64,000 bases of DNA from Halalkalibacter wakoensis JCM 9140 (GCF_000513095.1 NZ_BAUT01000005.1:54409-118408), one strand, 5' to 3'; positions 44,676 to 54,274 are shown, numbered from the stretch's first letter. Numbers and translations are program-made. The notes: generated by a model not told the origin, from the sequence alone.

Positions 44676-45869
44676 TTAGCGCTTTAATTTAATGGAAACT
44701 AAGCATATATCGTCAGCATGATCTGACTGAGAATGCACGTAATTGGAAAAGTGAGAAATCGTTGTTTGATTTTCCTTTTTAGCTGTTGAGTGCTCTCTTG
44801 CCATTGTTTCAGCTGCACTTTCCTTTTCCGTGTAGAGAAAATCTGTTAATCCATCTGAATACAACAAAATTTCATCTGCACTTTCAAAAGAAACCTCCCC
44901 TGTCTTTTGAGTTAATTGGGGGTAGATCCCTAAAGGCATAGAGCCTCTATCTAATAATTCATGGTGCTTACTATGTATGACTAAACCAGGGGGATGTCCT
45001 GCGTTCATATATCGAACGGTTTTTATATTAAAATCAATTAGTGTGTATATTCCTGTCACAAAAGTGACCATATTTGAGTCGTCCTCAAATAACGTAAGAA
45101 CAACTTGATTCAATTCGTTCATTACTTCAAACGGTTCAACTTCGCGCATGATAATGTCTTTTAGTGATGCATGCAGCGCCATTCCAATTAAAGCGGATGA
45201 GACACCGTGCCCCATGACATCTAATACAATCACACCATAAAGATTCTCTTTAATTTTGTACCACGTACATACATCTCCCGATAAATGAAACGATGGTGTA
45301 TAAATAGAATCAATTTCTATATGAGCATCCTTATATGGTTTGCTTATGACTGAACGTTGGACATTTCTTGCTAATTGAAACTCTTTTTTTGTTTGTAATT
45401 CATAATCTTGTAATTTCAAAAAGGCCTTTTCCAATTCTAAAGAATTAGCAATTAACTTTGCATACCCTTCCAGCTTTTTAATATCCCTTTCTTCCAGTAC
45501 ATAAGGAGATGGGTCCAAAGCACAGAGCGTTCCAAATGTCGTCCCATCTTCAAATGTGATGGGCACACCTAAATAGGAACCGATTGAAAAATCATATGTA
45601 ACTTGCATGTTGTTAACTAAATCTGATTGAAGGGAGTTTTTTATTAATAGTGGTCTACTGTCATGGACCACCTTTCCACAATAGGATTCCGATAATGGTG
45701 CATCCACTTTAGCTGGGATTGAACAACCGCCTTCTTGATTAATGGTTTGTAAAATTCGAAATCGTTCATCCTGAGTTGTCGCAACAAAGAATGTTTTTGC
45801 TGAAATGGTATCCTTCATTAAGTTAAGAACTTGTTGAGCTGTCTCATCAAATTTCTTCATCCGTCCCAT
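44676..45869 (-). CDS. GAF-domain PP2C (SpoIIE/RsbU-type) serine phosphatase
   Basis: 397 residues. GAF domain at about 20-150 (TFFVATTQDERFRILQTINQ, YLGVPITFEDGTTFGTLCAL). Coiled link QTKKEFQLARNVQRSVI as in RsbU/RsbP. Phosphatase domain with HLSGDVCTWYKI, VLDVMGHGVSSALIGMAL, MNAGHPPGLVI and LLYSDGLTDFLY. Residues for two metal ions are present. Probably dephosphorylates an anti-anti-sigma protein in a stress pathway; partner not in view. GAGG 10 nt before the ATG. Confidence 0.9.
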   Translation of the reverse strand: MGRMKKFDETAQQVLNLMKDTISAKTFFVATTQDERFRILQTINQEGGCSIPAKVDAPLSESYCGKVVHDSRPLLIKNSLQSDLVNNMQVTYDFSIGSYLGVPITFEDGTTFGTLCALDPSPYVLEERDIKKLEGYAKLIANSLELEKAFLKLQDYELQTKKEFQLARNVQRSVISKPYKDAHIEIDSIYTPSFHLSGDVCTWYKIKENLYGVIVLDVMGHGVSSALIGMALHASLKDIIMREVEPFEVMNELNQVVLTLFEDDSNMVTFVTGIYTLIDFNIKTVRYMNAGHPPGLVIHSKHHELLDRGSMPLGIYPQLTQKTGEVSFESADEILLYSDGLTDFLYTEKESAAETMAREHSTAKKENQTTISHFSNYVHSQSDHADDICLVSIKLKR

Positions 45870-45980
45870 AAAATAAAAACCTCATCTATTCATAGTTACT
45901 TTAACTATAATTCATCTACATCCAAAAATATATAGTTAAAGACCAAGAACTTTATTTTTACATAAGTAATGAAATAGCGC

Positions 45981-46002
45981 AAAAGGTCTAACTAGACCTT
46001 TT
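45981..46002. terminator. terminator after the YfhD-like gene
   Basis: AAAAGGTCT / AGACCTTTT, 4-nt loop. Confidence 0.7.
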
Positions 46003-46014
46003 CACCCCAACCGG

Positions 46015-46155
46015 TTACCTGTTTTTTTCCTGCTTTTTTTGAGCGCGTTCATCGGCTTGATCCATTCTCGCCATAGCTTCTTTGTCTTTAGCGTCAGCTA
46101 ATTCCTCAGAATATTCTACTTCATCGTACTGACCTTGTGGATTGTTTTTGCTCAT
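46015..46155 (-). CDS. 46-residue YfhD-like protein
   Basis: MSKNNPQGQYDEVEYSEELA followed by DAKDKEAMARMDQADERAQK. The VEYSEELADAxDxEAMAR stretch resembles the C-terminal part of the Bacillus YfhD family. Perfect ACAGGAGGATTTAAC ribosome binding site and a terminator after the stop. Hydrophilic; no function known. Confidence 0.75.
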   Translation of the reverse strand: MSKNNPQGQYDEVEYSEELADAKDKEAMARMDQADERAQKKQEKNR

Positions 46156-46326
46156 GTTAAATCCTCCTGTCCTGAGTTATGAAAGATAAGACAGCTCTCT
46201 TATCATATTTAGTATGATCATTCTTCTGTCTTACATGTGCAGTACTTTTGGTTTGGTTACATATCGCAAAACTGAATTGGAAATGATATGAGCAGAAGTC
46301 CAAAGGTTAATGACAGGGTGACGCTT

Positions 46327-46854
46327 ATGTATAACATCTTTTTAATATTATTACTTCAGATCATTTTAGTACCGGTATTATCTCTTAGAATTATTTTTGT
46401 AGTAAAGAATATGACTATCCTTGCTTCTGCCTTTGGCTTTTTGGAGGCATTAGTTCATATTTTTGGTCTTTCAATCGTACTAAGTGGAGAACAAAACATC
46501 GCTGAAATGCTAACCTATGCGGTAGGGTTTGGAGCTGGTATCTACATTGGAGGATACATCGAGAATAAACTAGCTTTAGGATATACAACATTAACAGTAA
46601 ATCTGTTAACAAGGAATGTTGACTTAATTTCAAGCTTGCGAAATGAAGGGTTTGGAGTAACTGTTTTTGAAGGAATGGGCAAAGATAGCACAAGATATCA
46701 ATTACAAATTTTAACAAAAAGAAGCATGGAACAAAAACTCATCAGCATGATTGAAGAGAAAGAACCACATGCCTTTATTGTTTCTTATGAACCTCGTAAG
46801 TTTAAAGGTGGATATTTATTAAAAGGTATGAAGAAGAAGAATATACCTAATTGA
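46327..46854 (+). CDS. UPF0316/DUF2179 membrane protein
   Basis: 175 residues: three N-terminal helices (residues about 3-85) and a cytoplasmic DUF2179 domain (DLISSLRNEGFGVTVFEGMG, then EQKLISMIEEKEPHAFIVSY). Matches the UPF0316 family of Bacillus. Start at ATG 46327 after AGGGTGACGC; an in-frame ATG at 46288 is less likely because the hydrophobic start would be internal. Function unknown. Confidence 0.88.
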   Translation: MYNIFLILLLQIILVPVLSLRIIFVVKNMTILASAFGFLEALVHIFGLSIVLSGEQNIAEMLTYAVGFGAGIYIGGYIENKLALGYTTLTVNLLTRNVDLISSLRNEGFGVTVFEGMGKDSTRYQLQILTKRSMEQKLISMIEEKEPHAFIVSYEPRKFKGGYLLKGMKKKNIPN

Positions 46855-46887
46855 ATTACATACTAATTGGGCTTTCAAAAAAAAACC

Positions 46888-46909
46888 TGCTCCTTCACAA
46901 TAGGAGCAG
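46888..46909. terminator. terminator between convergent genes
   Basis: CTGCTCCT / AGGAGCAG stem with an A-run on one side (T-run for the minus strand). Confidence 0.7.
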
Positions 46910-46914
46910 AGCTT

Positions 46915-47934
46915 TTATGACCTCACTCTTAGCCACTCACTTAGAAAATCGGGAATCTCTCCAGTCATAGCAAGCGTAACATGCCCTCCTTTTACTAGTT
47001 TGTATGTCTTATCTTGACTCGACACTTCATTCATCAACGGTTTCGTAAAGAATTCAGGGACAAGGTCATCTCCAGTTGTGGAAATGACTAATAAATTGGC
47101 CTGAATTCTTGATAACAAAACATCATTCCTATTTAAGATAAGCTGGCTTTTGATTAGTTTATTGTCTCTAATAACCTCCGTTATGAATTGCTTTAAGGCA
47201 GCACCAGAAAATGGTACATGTCCTTTTACCCATTGGTTAAATAACCGCCATTTCCTTACAGCAGCTGGATCATTCGCGCGGTGAAACAGTGACAAATAAG
47301 AACTATACGTTAGTGGTGATACCACAAGCCTCATCATCCATTCCATTACTTTTGCTGGAACGATCCCATAATCATCTAGTAACTCCATGTTTAAATCATG
47401 ATTTTTAAGATCTTTGAACCATTTTTTCAAAAAAGGTGAGTCTGTAAAATTAATTGGAGGTGCAAGCAGTACGAGATTTTTTATTGATTCTTTTGTAATA
47501 GCCGCATGCATTACAGCTAATGTGCCCCCTAGACAATAGCCAATTACACTAATATCTGTTGAATTGGCGTGTATTTTTGCTCGTTTCACTGCCTTTTCAA
47601 TCGTACGAATATAATCATCAAGCTTTATGTCTTTATCCTCATAGCCGACTTTTCCAAAATCGAGTAAATAAACATCATATCCTTCTTTTCCATATGCTTC
47701 TATCATGCTTATACCCGGGTGAAGGTCGAGAATGTATGATTCATTAATAAGTGAGTAGATCAAAAACAATGGTGTATTGTATTGTTTGTTTGGAGATGGA
47801 TAATAGAATAATGTAGATTTGTTTAGCTTCCATATGGTTTCTTTGTTTGTTTGGCCAACTTTTGGGACCGGGTCTAGAAAGATTGATCGAATGCCTTCCC
47901 ACCTATTAGTACCCTTGTCTTGTTTCTCATCCAT
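46915..47934 (-). CDS. phaC: polyhydroxyalkanoate synthase subunit PhaC-like (class III/IV)
   Basis: 339 residues, alpha/beta hydrolase of the PhaC type. TPLFLIYSLINESYILDL, then YDVYLLDFGKVGYEDK and ISVIGYCLGGTLAVMHAA, where C of GYCLGG is the catalytic cysteine; TTGDDLVPEFF carries the aspartate and GGHVTLA the histidine. Class III/IV synthases need a partner subunit (PhaE or PhaR); the gene 26 nt upstream may supply it. No phaA, phaB or phasin genes nearby. Confidence 0.88.
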   Translation of the reverse strand: MDEKQDKGTNRWEGIRSIFLDPVPKVGQTNKETIWKLNKSTLFYYPSPNKQYNTPLFLIYSLINESYILDLHPGISMIEAYGKEGYDVYLLDFGKVGYEDKDIKLDDYIRTIEKAVKRAKIHANSTDISVIGYCLGGTLAVMHAAITKESIKNLVLLAPPINFTDSPFLKKWFKDLKNHDLNMELLDDYGIVPAKVMEWMMRLVVSPLTYSSYLSLFHRANDPAAVRKWRLFNQWVKGHVPFSGAALKQFITEVIRDNKLIKSQLILNRNDVLLSRIQANLLVISTTGDDLVPEFFTKPLMNEVSSQDKTYKLVKGGHVTLAMTGEIPDFLSEWLRVRS

Positions 47935-47960
47935 CTAGCTTCCTCCTTACAAACGATAAG

Positions 47961-48380
47961 TTATTTCTCTTTTAAGTTAGATGAATCTACTATGCTTTGA
48001 ATTAATAGTTTTTTTAATTCTCTTTTATATTCATATTTCGTGACTCGTTCTGGCCGTTTAACTTCCGTTGAACCAGTCATTAGTCTTTCCTCTATTGCAT
48101 CCACCTTTTCTTCGATTTGCTTTGAAATTTTTGCTACGTTTGCTACATCTTCTTTAGTAGGAACGTTTAAGTAAAGAGCGATAACATTCATATATTCTCG
48201 TAACTCCTTCAATCCCTTCCTGTGATTTTTCGCTCCTTGTTTTATTAATTTCATCATTTGATCATCTTCAAATAGTTGGTGTAACCATTTATTTAGTTTC
48301 ACCTCTGATCTGTAGCCAAAATGCTTTACGAGTTTGCCTAGATTCACTTCCTGTTTTTTTCTTTTTTTCTTTTTCCCCAT
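47961..48380 (-). CDS. PhaR-like subunit candidate
   Basis: 139 residues, basic start MGKKKKRKKQEVNLGKLVKH and a helical C-terminal part with NVPTKEDVANVAKISKQIEE, a pattern shared by PHA synthase subunits and phasins that bind coiled-coil partners. It precedes phaC by 26 nt in one operon, like phaR-phaC of Bacillus. Shorter than usual PhaR (about 200 residues), so the call is tentative. Confidence 0.65.
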   Translation of the reverse strand: MGKKKKRKKQEVNLGKLVKHFGYRSEVKLNKWLHQLFEDDQMMKLIKQGAKNHRKGLKELREYMNVIALYLNVPTKEDVANVAKISKQIEEKVDAIEERLMTGSTEVKRPERVTKYEYKRELKKLLIQSIVDSSNLKEK

Positions 48381-48585
48381 TTTCCGCCTTCCCCTTTCAA
48401 CCTAAAGTTGTACTTTTACTTATATATTCAAAAACGTGTATGCTGCTTGCAGATTTGTCCATGTTTCACAAATAAAAAAGAGGGTTCCGCTACCGTACAA
48501 GCCAAAACAACCTTTATTCATAAACTAAACCGTATGTCACCTTACTCTAAAAAAAGGAGGGCACTGAAAAAAGGGGGAAAGACTG

Positions 48586-49929
48586 ATGACAAAAGAGAAG
48601 ATTATAAACGGACCAAGCGGAAAATGGTTGACTGGGCATGTGAAAGATTTTCAAAGAGATCCACTTGGGTTTCTCACTTTTCTTTCAACCGAATATAAAG
48701 ATTTGGCCAAAATTCGCTTTGGCCCAAGAAGAGTGTATGTCGTATCTAATCCAGCTTTAATAAAAGAAATACTCGTCACAAAACAAAAAAGCTTTGTAAA
48801 GTCCCAAGATTTGCAAATCTTGAAGGATGTTGTTGGGGAAGGACTTCTCACAAGTGAAAAAAAAGTTCATATCCAGCAGAGGCGAATGATTCAGCCTTCT
48901 TTTCAACACGCTCATATTAGCAAGTACGCACAGGATATGATTGACACGACTAATCAATGTCTGTCTAATTGGGAACATGGAGCAGAAGTAGTTATAACCG
49001 ATGAGATGATGAATATTACTTTAGGTATTATTGCAAAAACCATGTTTAGTATGGAGTTTGAAGAAGGAGTTTCAAAAATCGGAGAACCGATGGATACGTA
49101 TATGAAACTGGCTGTTAAAAGGATGAGGTCTCTATATCCTCTACCATTGTGGGTTCCGACCAAGGCCAATCGAACATATAAACAATCAATAAAATCATTG
49201 GATGAGGTTATTTCCTCTATTATTGATAAAAGAAGAAAAGAAGGCTCTATTTCTCAAGATCTTCTTGGGGTATTATTGCAAGCTCGCGATGAAAAAAGTG
49301 GTGCAAAAATGACAGATGATCAACTCAAAGATGAACTAATGACGATTTTCTTAGCAGGGCACGAGACAACAGCGAATGCACTTTCATGGACTTTATATTT
49401 GTTGACACAACATCCTGAAAAGCAGCAAAAGCTTCATGATGAAATAGAGTCAGTTATTGGAGACACCCCGGTGACTCCCGAGCACTATCAAAAGTTGCCA
49501 TTTACACAAAACGTTATTTCAGAAGCCCTTCGCATGTACCCACCTGCGTATGTGATCGGACGACGTGCTGATGAAGATGTGAATGTAGGCGAGTATCATT
49601 TCAAAAAAGGCGATATGATTATGATGAGTCAATACGGCGTTCATCGAAGGGAAGAATATTTTAAAAACCCGGAACAATTTATCCCAGAACGGTTTGAAAA
49701 CAACTTTATTAAAACGATTCCAACTTTCGCCTATTTTCCATTTGGTGGCGGACCGCGCGTTTGTATCGGAAACCACTTTGCAATTATGGAATCGGTGTTG
49801 GTTTTAGCTTGTATCGCAAAACGATTTAAGTGGAAGCTCGCATCAAATCATCATATAGTAAAACCACAACCGCTTATTACGTTAAGACCCAAATATGGTT
49901 TACGTATGGTTTTGGAAGAAAAGGAGTAA
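48586..49929 (+). CDS. cytochrome P450
   Basis: 447 residues. I-helix AGHETTANALSW (oxygen activation), ExxR in SEALRMYP, and the heme-binding loop FPFGGGPRVCIGNHFA with the thiolate cysteine. Soluble bacterial type related to the CYP102 heme domain; no fused reductase, so it needs separate redox partners not seen here. Substrate possibly fatty acids (inference). AAAGGGGGAAAG ribosome binding site; terminator follows. Confidence 0.95.
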   Translation: MTKEKIINGPSGKWLTGHVKDFQRDPLGFLTFLSTEYKDLAKIRFGPRRVYVVSNPALIKEILVTKQKSFVKSQDLQILKDVVGEGLLTSEKKVHIQQRRMIQPSFQHAHISKYAQDMIDTTNQCLSNWEHGAEVVITDEMMNITLGIIAKTMFSMEFEEGVSKIGEPMDTYMKLAVKRMRSLYPLPLWVPTKANRTYKQSIKSLDEVISSIIDKRRKEGSISQDLLGVLLQARDEKSGAKMTDDQLKDELMTIFLAGHETTANALSWTLYLLTQHPEKQQKLHDEIESVIGDTPVTPEHYQKLPFTQNVISEALRMYPPAYVIGRRADEDVNVGEYHFKKGDMIMMSQYGVHRREEYFKNPEQFIPERFENNFIKTIPTFAYFPFGGGPRVCIGNHFAIMESVLVLACIAKRFKWKLASNHHIVKPQPLITLRPKYGLRMVLEEKE

Positions 49930-49934
49930 TTCGT

Positions 49935-49972
49935 GCTGCCCCTAACAAACATCATCACTTGTTAAGGGCAGC
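49935..49972. terminator. bidirectional terminator after the P450 gene
   Basis: GCTGCCCcTAACAA / TTGTTAaGGGCAGC stem, 10-nt loop. Confidence 0.8.
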
Positions 49973-49979
49973 TTTCACT

Positions 49980-50705
49980 TTATTGATTCAGTAACGCTTC
50001 ATCTACAAAGTTAATGTAAATATCAGATAAGTCCACCAGTTCGGTGTCTTTTGGAATTTTTATGAACAATAAAGAAGGACCTATTTGAACGGTACTATAA
50101 TCTGGGTCCATAAGACTCGGTTCTCCCGTGAATTGACTAATCGTAAATTCATTTGTAAATTTCGTAAAGTTCACATGTACATCCTCAGGCTGACTCAATT
50201 TTATCGTGTTATTTTCAAAGCCTACTTGTGTTGGTTTGATTAAATGTGATAAATCGTACCCTTCAACCATTGGTCTTGTTGTATAATACGCTAACTCAAC
50301 TATTCCATCATTCGTCTCTTTTCTTTGTGCAAAAACCGAAACCCCTACATACTCATTGTTATTGCTTATAACTTCAATGATCCTATCCTCTACTTCAAAT
50401 TCCCATGTGTTAGCAACGTATATGGAGTCTACCTCATCGATTCTTCCTTCATTAGCTGCATCATAAAATTGTTGATACCTTTGATCCAAATCCATTTGAC
50501 TAATTGAATGCTGTTTGGCTGTTTCAATCGGCAGGAACATTGACACTACAAGAGCTATTACTAATAGGCCCGTATATCCACCGATAAATCCTTTCGTCTT
50601 CCAACTTGAGGAAATGGAAATTTGTTTGGAACGTGATAATCTTAGTGATAAGGTGATCACGATTACAATAAAACCAAACATAATAATCGTTCCGAGAAAC
50701 ATCAT
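49980..50705 (-). CDS. membrane-anchored protein of the YtrA-type ABC operon
   Basis: 241 residues with two N-terminal helices (about 2-22 and 35-55) and a mainly beta extracytoplasmic domain. Last gene of the GntR-ABC operon; its start overlaps the permease stop by 4 nt. No family recognised; probably an accessory part of the transporter or a stress sensor. Confidence 0.75.
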   Translation of the reverse strand: MMFLGTIIMFGFIVIVITLSLRLSRSKQISISSSWKTKGFIGGYTGLLVIALVVSMFLPIETAKQHSISQMDLDQRYQQFYDAANEGRIDEVDSIYVANTWEFEVEDRIIEVISNNNEYVGVSVFAQRKETNDGIVELAYYTTRPMVEGYDLSHLIKPTQVGFENNTIKLSQPEDVHVNFTKFTNEFTISQFTGEPSLMDPDYSTVQIGPSLLFIKIPKDTELVDLSDIYINFVDEALLNQ

Positions 50706-51451
50706 TGTTTTACCTCCAGTCTATTAGACATGATGGTAGCTAAGAAAAAGAACAAAAGAACACTTCCTCCGACCTTAATGAAAAACAAAGCAAATGACGA
50801 CTCTGTAAACAAAGCAGAAATGATCGATGCCAAAAGGTTCCCTGCCCCTTCTCTCGCTTCCAAAAATAAAGTAGCAAAAAAGACCGCAGGCAAAATCACA
50901 CTAAATATTTTGCTTATTTGAACGAATGTCCCTACCAAATAACCTAATGCACTAAAAAGTAAAACATATAAACTCGTTGCTCCCACACCAATCATAAACT
51001 CCGTTGGAGAATAGAAGGCGCTGGTTTCTAAAAGAACTTCATGATTCAGAAAATAATACGCGACTACTTTTAAAAGTGGACTCGTTAATAAAGCTAGTAC
51101 TGCGCCGACGAAACTAACGGTCACTAAGAAGGCGATATTGGCAATATTACTCGTTACCCGATTTGTGACAAAGGTAAAATCATCATATCGAAATGACTTT
51201 GTTGTGAGCATGATCGATTGGATAAAAGCCCACAACATAGTAAATCCAATGACCAAGTTCGCTGAATAATAATTGACACTAACCGAAAAGCCCATCCCCC
51301 CCGTTCCCATCTGTCCAGTACCGTTTAACGAAAACAAGATGGCCATTATTTGCAACAATACTAATGAACTAAATATACCTACATTCGCTTTCAATTTATA
51401 AAAATACAATCTTTTCACTGTTGTCGAAAATGAAATCTCACTTAAAGACAT
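50702..51451 (-). CDS. ABC transporter permease (YtrC/YtrD-like)
   Basis: About 249 residues with six hydrophobic helices, starting MSLSEISFSTTVKRLYFYKL. Typical ABC-2 type permease without a substrate-binding partner. Overlaps the ATPase gene end. Start at ATG 51451 (8 nt after GGGAGG) or 51454. Confidence 0.82.
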   Translation of the reverse strand: MSLSEISFSTTVKRLYFYKLKANVGIFSSLVLLQIMAILFSLNGTGQMGTGGMGFSVSVNYYSANLVIGFTMLWAFIQSIMLTTKSFRYDDFTFVTNRVTSNIANIAFLVTVSFVGAVLALLTSPLLKVVAYYFLNHEVLLETSAFYSPTEFMIGVGATSLYVLLFSALGYLVGTFVQISKIFSVILPAVFFATLFLEAREGAGNLLASIISALFTESSFALFFIKVGGSVLLFFFLATIMSNRLEVKQ

Positions 51452-52334
51452 CATCAATTCCTCCCGTTGATGGACTCGTCAAATAGACACACAGATCATT
51501 TGGTGACACAGCTGAAATGGCAACTCCTGTATCGGTCATTTTTGCAAGATCTTCTTTAGTAAAAGTGTTTTTCGTAACAACGTAAACATCATCAAGTCCT
51601 ACTCTAGTTCGGTAATAAACCTCCCTATCCCCCATCCATTCTTGAAGCACTTCTTTATTGCCAGATAGGCCAATCGCCATTTCTTTTAGTTCTAATAAAG
51701 ACAGATGCAAATGATTCTGACCCTCTTTGATCAAAAGAATATCCTCCAATAACTCTTCTATCTCATTTAAATGATGACTTGATATCAAAATTGTCCGTGG
51801 ATGAGCTAGGTAATCCTTTAACAAAGCCCGATAAAAATCACTTCGCACAGCTGCATCCATCCCCGTTGTCGGTTCGTCAAAAATTGTTAAAGGACATCTT
51901 GATGCCAATCCGACTATCATGTTAAATGTGCTTTTCATTCCTTTTGATAATTTGTCGTGAGTTTGCTTCGGGTCCAAAGAGAAATAGCGAAACAACCGTC
52001 CAGCTAGTTCTGAATCCCAATTTACATAGAACATTTCAGCCGATTTTAAAATATCAGTTAAACGCAAAGAGGTTGGTAGATTCATTTGATCGTGAACAAA
52101 AATCATGTTTGCTGATACTAGTAAACTATTAAATGGATTCTCCCCAAAAACAACTATGTCCCCCGAGGTTTGTTTAATATGTCCTGCTACCATCTTCAAT
52201 GTAGTGGTCTTTCCTGCACCGTTTCTACCAATAATTCCTGTAATCTTATTTTCTTCGATTGCAAAGGAGAGATTATTTATGGTTGTTTTAGGGCCATACT
52301 TTTTTGTCACATTTTGAAACTCAACTATATTCAT
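51438..52334 (-). CDS. ABC transporter ATP-binding protein (YtrB-like)
   Basis: 298 residues: Walker A GIIGRNGAGKTTTLKM, signature DKLSKGMKSTFNMIVGLASR (variant LSKGM), Walker B PLTIFDEPTTGMD, switch histidine ILISSHHLNEIEE. C-terminal extension of about 90 residues as in YtrB. Works with the next gene's permease. Overlaps the regulator gene by 4 nt. Confidence 0.9.
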   Translation of the reverse strand: MNIVEFQNVTKKYGPKTTINNLSFAIEENKITGIIGRNGAGKTTTLKMVAGHIKQTSGDIVVFGENPFNSLLVSANMIFVHDQMNLPTSLRLTDILKSAEMFYVNWDSELAGRLFRYFSLDPKQTHDKLSKGMKSTFNMIVGLASRCPLTIFDEPTTGMDAAVRSDFYRALLKDYLAHPRTILISSHHLNEIEELLEDILLIKEGQNHLHLSLLELKEMAIGLSGNKEVLQEWMGDREVYYRTRVGLDDVYVVTKNTFTKEDLAKMTDTGVAISAVSPNDLCVYLTSPSTGGIDDVFK

Positions 52335-52711
52335 TTGTCATCCTCCTTCTTTGTAAATGATAGCTGAATCATCTTAATTAGTTCCTGCTCGGTTACATGT
52401 AGATGTTTTGCTTCCCTCACTACATCCATGACCAAGTTTGCTAAATTTTCATTTTTCCTTCGAGTTAAGATCATTTCGCTTGCATTACTTGCAACAAATA
52501 ATCCTAATCCTCGCTTTTTATATAAAATGTTTTCATTTACTAGCATATTTAATCCTTTTGCCGCGGTAGCCGGGTTTATGTTAAACATATCTGCCAATTG
52601 ATACTGTGAATAGACTTTTTGATCAGATTCAAAACTTCCACGTAAAATCTCTGTTTCCATCCATTCAGAAACCTGTACGTAAATCGGCTTTGACCCATCA
52701 CTTTGAATCAT
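52331..52711 (-). CDS. GntR family regulator, YtrA subfamily
   Basis: 126 residues: winged helix (VSEWMETEILRGSFESDQKV, DMFNINPATAAKGLNMLVNE) and a short C-terminal dimerisation helix, the YtrA subfamily layout. In B. subtilis YtrA represses its own ABC operon and responds to cell-wall antibiotics; here it is first in the same arrangement and an inverted repeat covers its transcription start. Autorepression is therefore likely. Confidence 0.9.
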   Translation of the reverse strand: MIQSDGSKPIYVQVSEWMETEILRGSFESDQKVYSQYQLADMFNINPATAAKGLNMLVNENILYKKRGLGLFVASNASEMILTRRKNENLANLVMDVVREAKHLHVTEQELIKMIQLSFTKKEDDK

Positions 52712-52741
52712 CTAATAAAACACCCCCTCAACAACATAGTG

Positions 52742-52787
52742 CATTACTGTTGTAATGTAGTATATGATGAATTTCAAAATGTTTCAA
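52742..52787 (-). promoter_or_regulatory. sigma-A promoter with overlapping palindromic operator of the YtrA-type operon
   Basis: Minus strand TTGAAA (52787-52782), 17-nt spacer, TATACT (52764-52759). Immediately downstream CATTACtgttGTAATG (52742-52757) is a perfect 6-bp-arm palindrome over the start point. The remaining 260 nt up to 53047 contain only a TGCCTTCCT/AGGAAGGCA inverted repeat (52851-52888). Confidence 0.72.
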
Positions 52788-53047
52788 GGTATTTCCATAA
52801 AAATACAGTTCAAATTAAGAATATTTTCCATTTTTTATTAAATTTTCTACTGCCTTCCTGAAAATTAGTTGAATATTGAAGGAAGGCAAAGCATGTGGGG
52901 TGAAACAGAAGATCCTAGTTGATTTGCTTTAAAAAAAGAAACTACAGCACCTTCTCCTATGCTTTATGGATTCTTTACACCTTTGAGAATTTAGCCGGAA
53001 TTCGTTAAGATAGACGACGTTATTCAAGAAAAAGAGGTGACACATCT

Positions 53048-53752
53048 ATGAAACGAATACTTTTTACTGGCTTGTTTACCTTGTTTGCGTTCACGATTGG
53101 ATTCCTTTATGTTGAAAAAGCAAAATTAGAACAAGCCATTTCTGACTCAAATAATGAACTTAAAGAACAACAAATAGAAATAGAGATGATGGAACTGAAG
53201 CAACACCTATCAAATTTTAATGCCTCAGAAGATATGGTGCTCAACTATGAATCATGGGTTGCTTCGTCATTGCTCGCTGAACAATTTTTTGAGGATAGTG
53301 ACGGGAAGTTTAAAAAGGAATGGGGCATATTTTTAGCAGAACTCGCACAACAACGTGAAATTGATCCGTTTATCGTATATGAATTGCTCAAAACAGAAAC
53401 AGGGGGAACCTTTGATCCGACTCTTGTCGGTCCAGAAACGCGGTATGGACATGCATACGGAATGGCTCAATTCATGAAAAATACAGCTCCATGGATTGCC
53501 GAGATGGCCGAACTTCCTTACGAAGATGATCTGCTGTTTGATCCGTTATATTCCATTCAACTGTCTGTCGTCTATTTACACTATCTTTATGATCAATATG
53601 AGGATTGGAACTATGCACTTACAGCCTATCATCGTGGAGTTGGCGGTCTTGAAAATTATATAGACGACCATGGTACTGCCAAAAGTGATTATGCTGTTGA
53701 AATTCAAGAAAATGCACAAAAGTTAGATGATGCAGTCGCCTACTCAAATTAG
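53048..53752 (+). CDS. lytic transglycosylase (SLT fold), membrane-anchored
   Basis: 234 residues. N-terminal helix MKRILFTGLFTLFAFTIGFL, a coiled coil (about 25-55), and an SLT domain with LLKTETGGTFDP (catalytic glutamate in TETG), RYGHAYGMAQFMKNTAPWIA and YALTAYHRGVGGLENYI. Cleaves glycan strands of peptidoglycan outside the cell. GAAAAAGAGGTGAC ribosome binding site; terminator follows. Confidence 0.9.
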   Translation: MKRILFTGLFTLFAFTIGFLYVEKAKLEQAISDSNNELKEQQIEIEMMELKQHLSNFNASEDMVLNYESWVASSLLAEQFFEDSDGKFKKEWGIFLAELAQQREIDPFIVYELLKTETGGTFDPTLVGPETRYGHAYGMAQFMKNTAPWIAEMAELPYEDDLLFDPLYSIQLSVVYLHYLYDQYEDWNYALTAYHRGVGGLENYIDDHGTAKSDYAVEIQENAQKLDDAVAYSN

Positions 53753-53780
53753 TGATCGACAAAGAAATAGACACAACTTA

Positions 53781-53829
53781 AAAAAGCTGTGTAATCTCTT
53801 TTTCATACGAGAATTACACAGCTTTTTCG
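53781..53829. terminator. bidirectional terminator
   Basis: AAAAAGCTGTGTAAT / ATTACACAGCTTTTT stem with A and T runs. Confidence 0.9.
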
Positions 53830-53833
53830 TTTA

Positions 53834-54274
53834 TCAACGAACATATTCGGCTTCAAAGGAGTTGGCTCCTGCATGTACGGCTAGTAGCGTATTGGCATAC
53901 CCAACTAGACGATTGACTAATTCATCAGCTATGGCATAGACAAGTGGTTGAAGATGGTCTTCGTAAAGGGTCGGGTCGTCGAAAATAATTGTTGTGTTAA
54001 TAAAAACATCTCGATTCCCTTGTAGATCATAATGTATGATTGCTTTACCTGCAGCTCCTCCTGTTTTCGGATCATGATAATGTTTAAGAAAAACATACCA
54101 CTCTTCAGCTGTAGCCGATCTGAAGTTTTTTGTGAAACTCAAAGCCCCCAGTTCTTCTTTCATTTTTTCCTGCAAATGAGGAGGTGCTAATTCAATGATT
54201 TTCTTTTCCACACGATCACCACAAATTCTTTTTCCCTTATCCTCCCCAACAATAATCACATTATCACGTTTCAT
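53834..54274 (-). CDS. hypothetical protein at the end of the metal-stress-like operon
   Basis: 146 residues, no membrane segment, starting MKRDNVIIVGEDKGKRICGD. Its start lies 11 nt inside the upstream lipoprotein gene, so it is translationally coupled. Contains HYHDPKTGG and several histidines. Family not recognised. Confidence 0.7.
   Translation of the reverse strand: MKRDNVIIVGEDKGKRICGDRVEKKIIELAPPHLQEKMKEELGALSFTKNFRSATAEEWYVFLKHYHDPKTGGAAGKAIIHYDLQGNRDVFINTTIIFDDPTLYEDHLQPLVYAIADELVNRLVGYANTLLAVHAGANSFEAEYVR

Noticed and set aside
52851..52888. TGCCTTCCT/AGGAAGGCA inverted repeat as a terminator or operator
   Set aside because: No T-run, 19-nt loop and no gene end nearby; left without a call.
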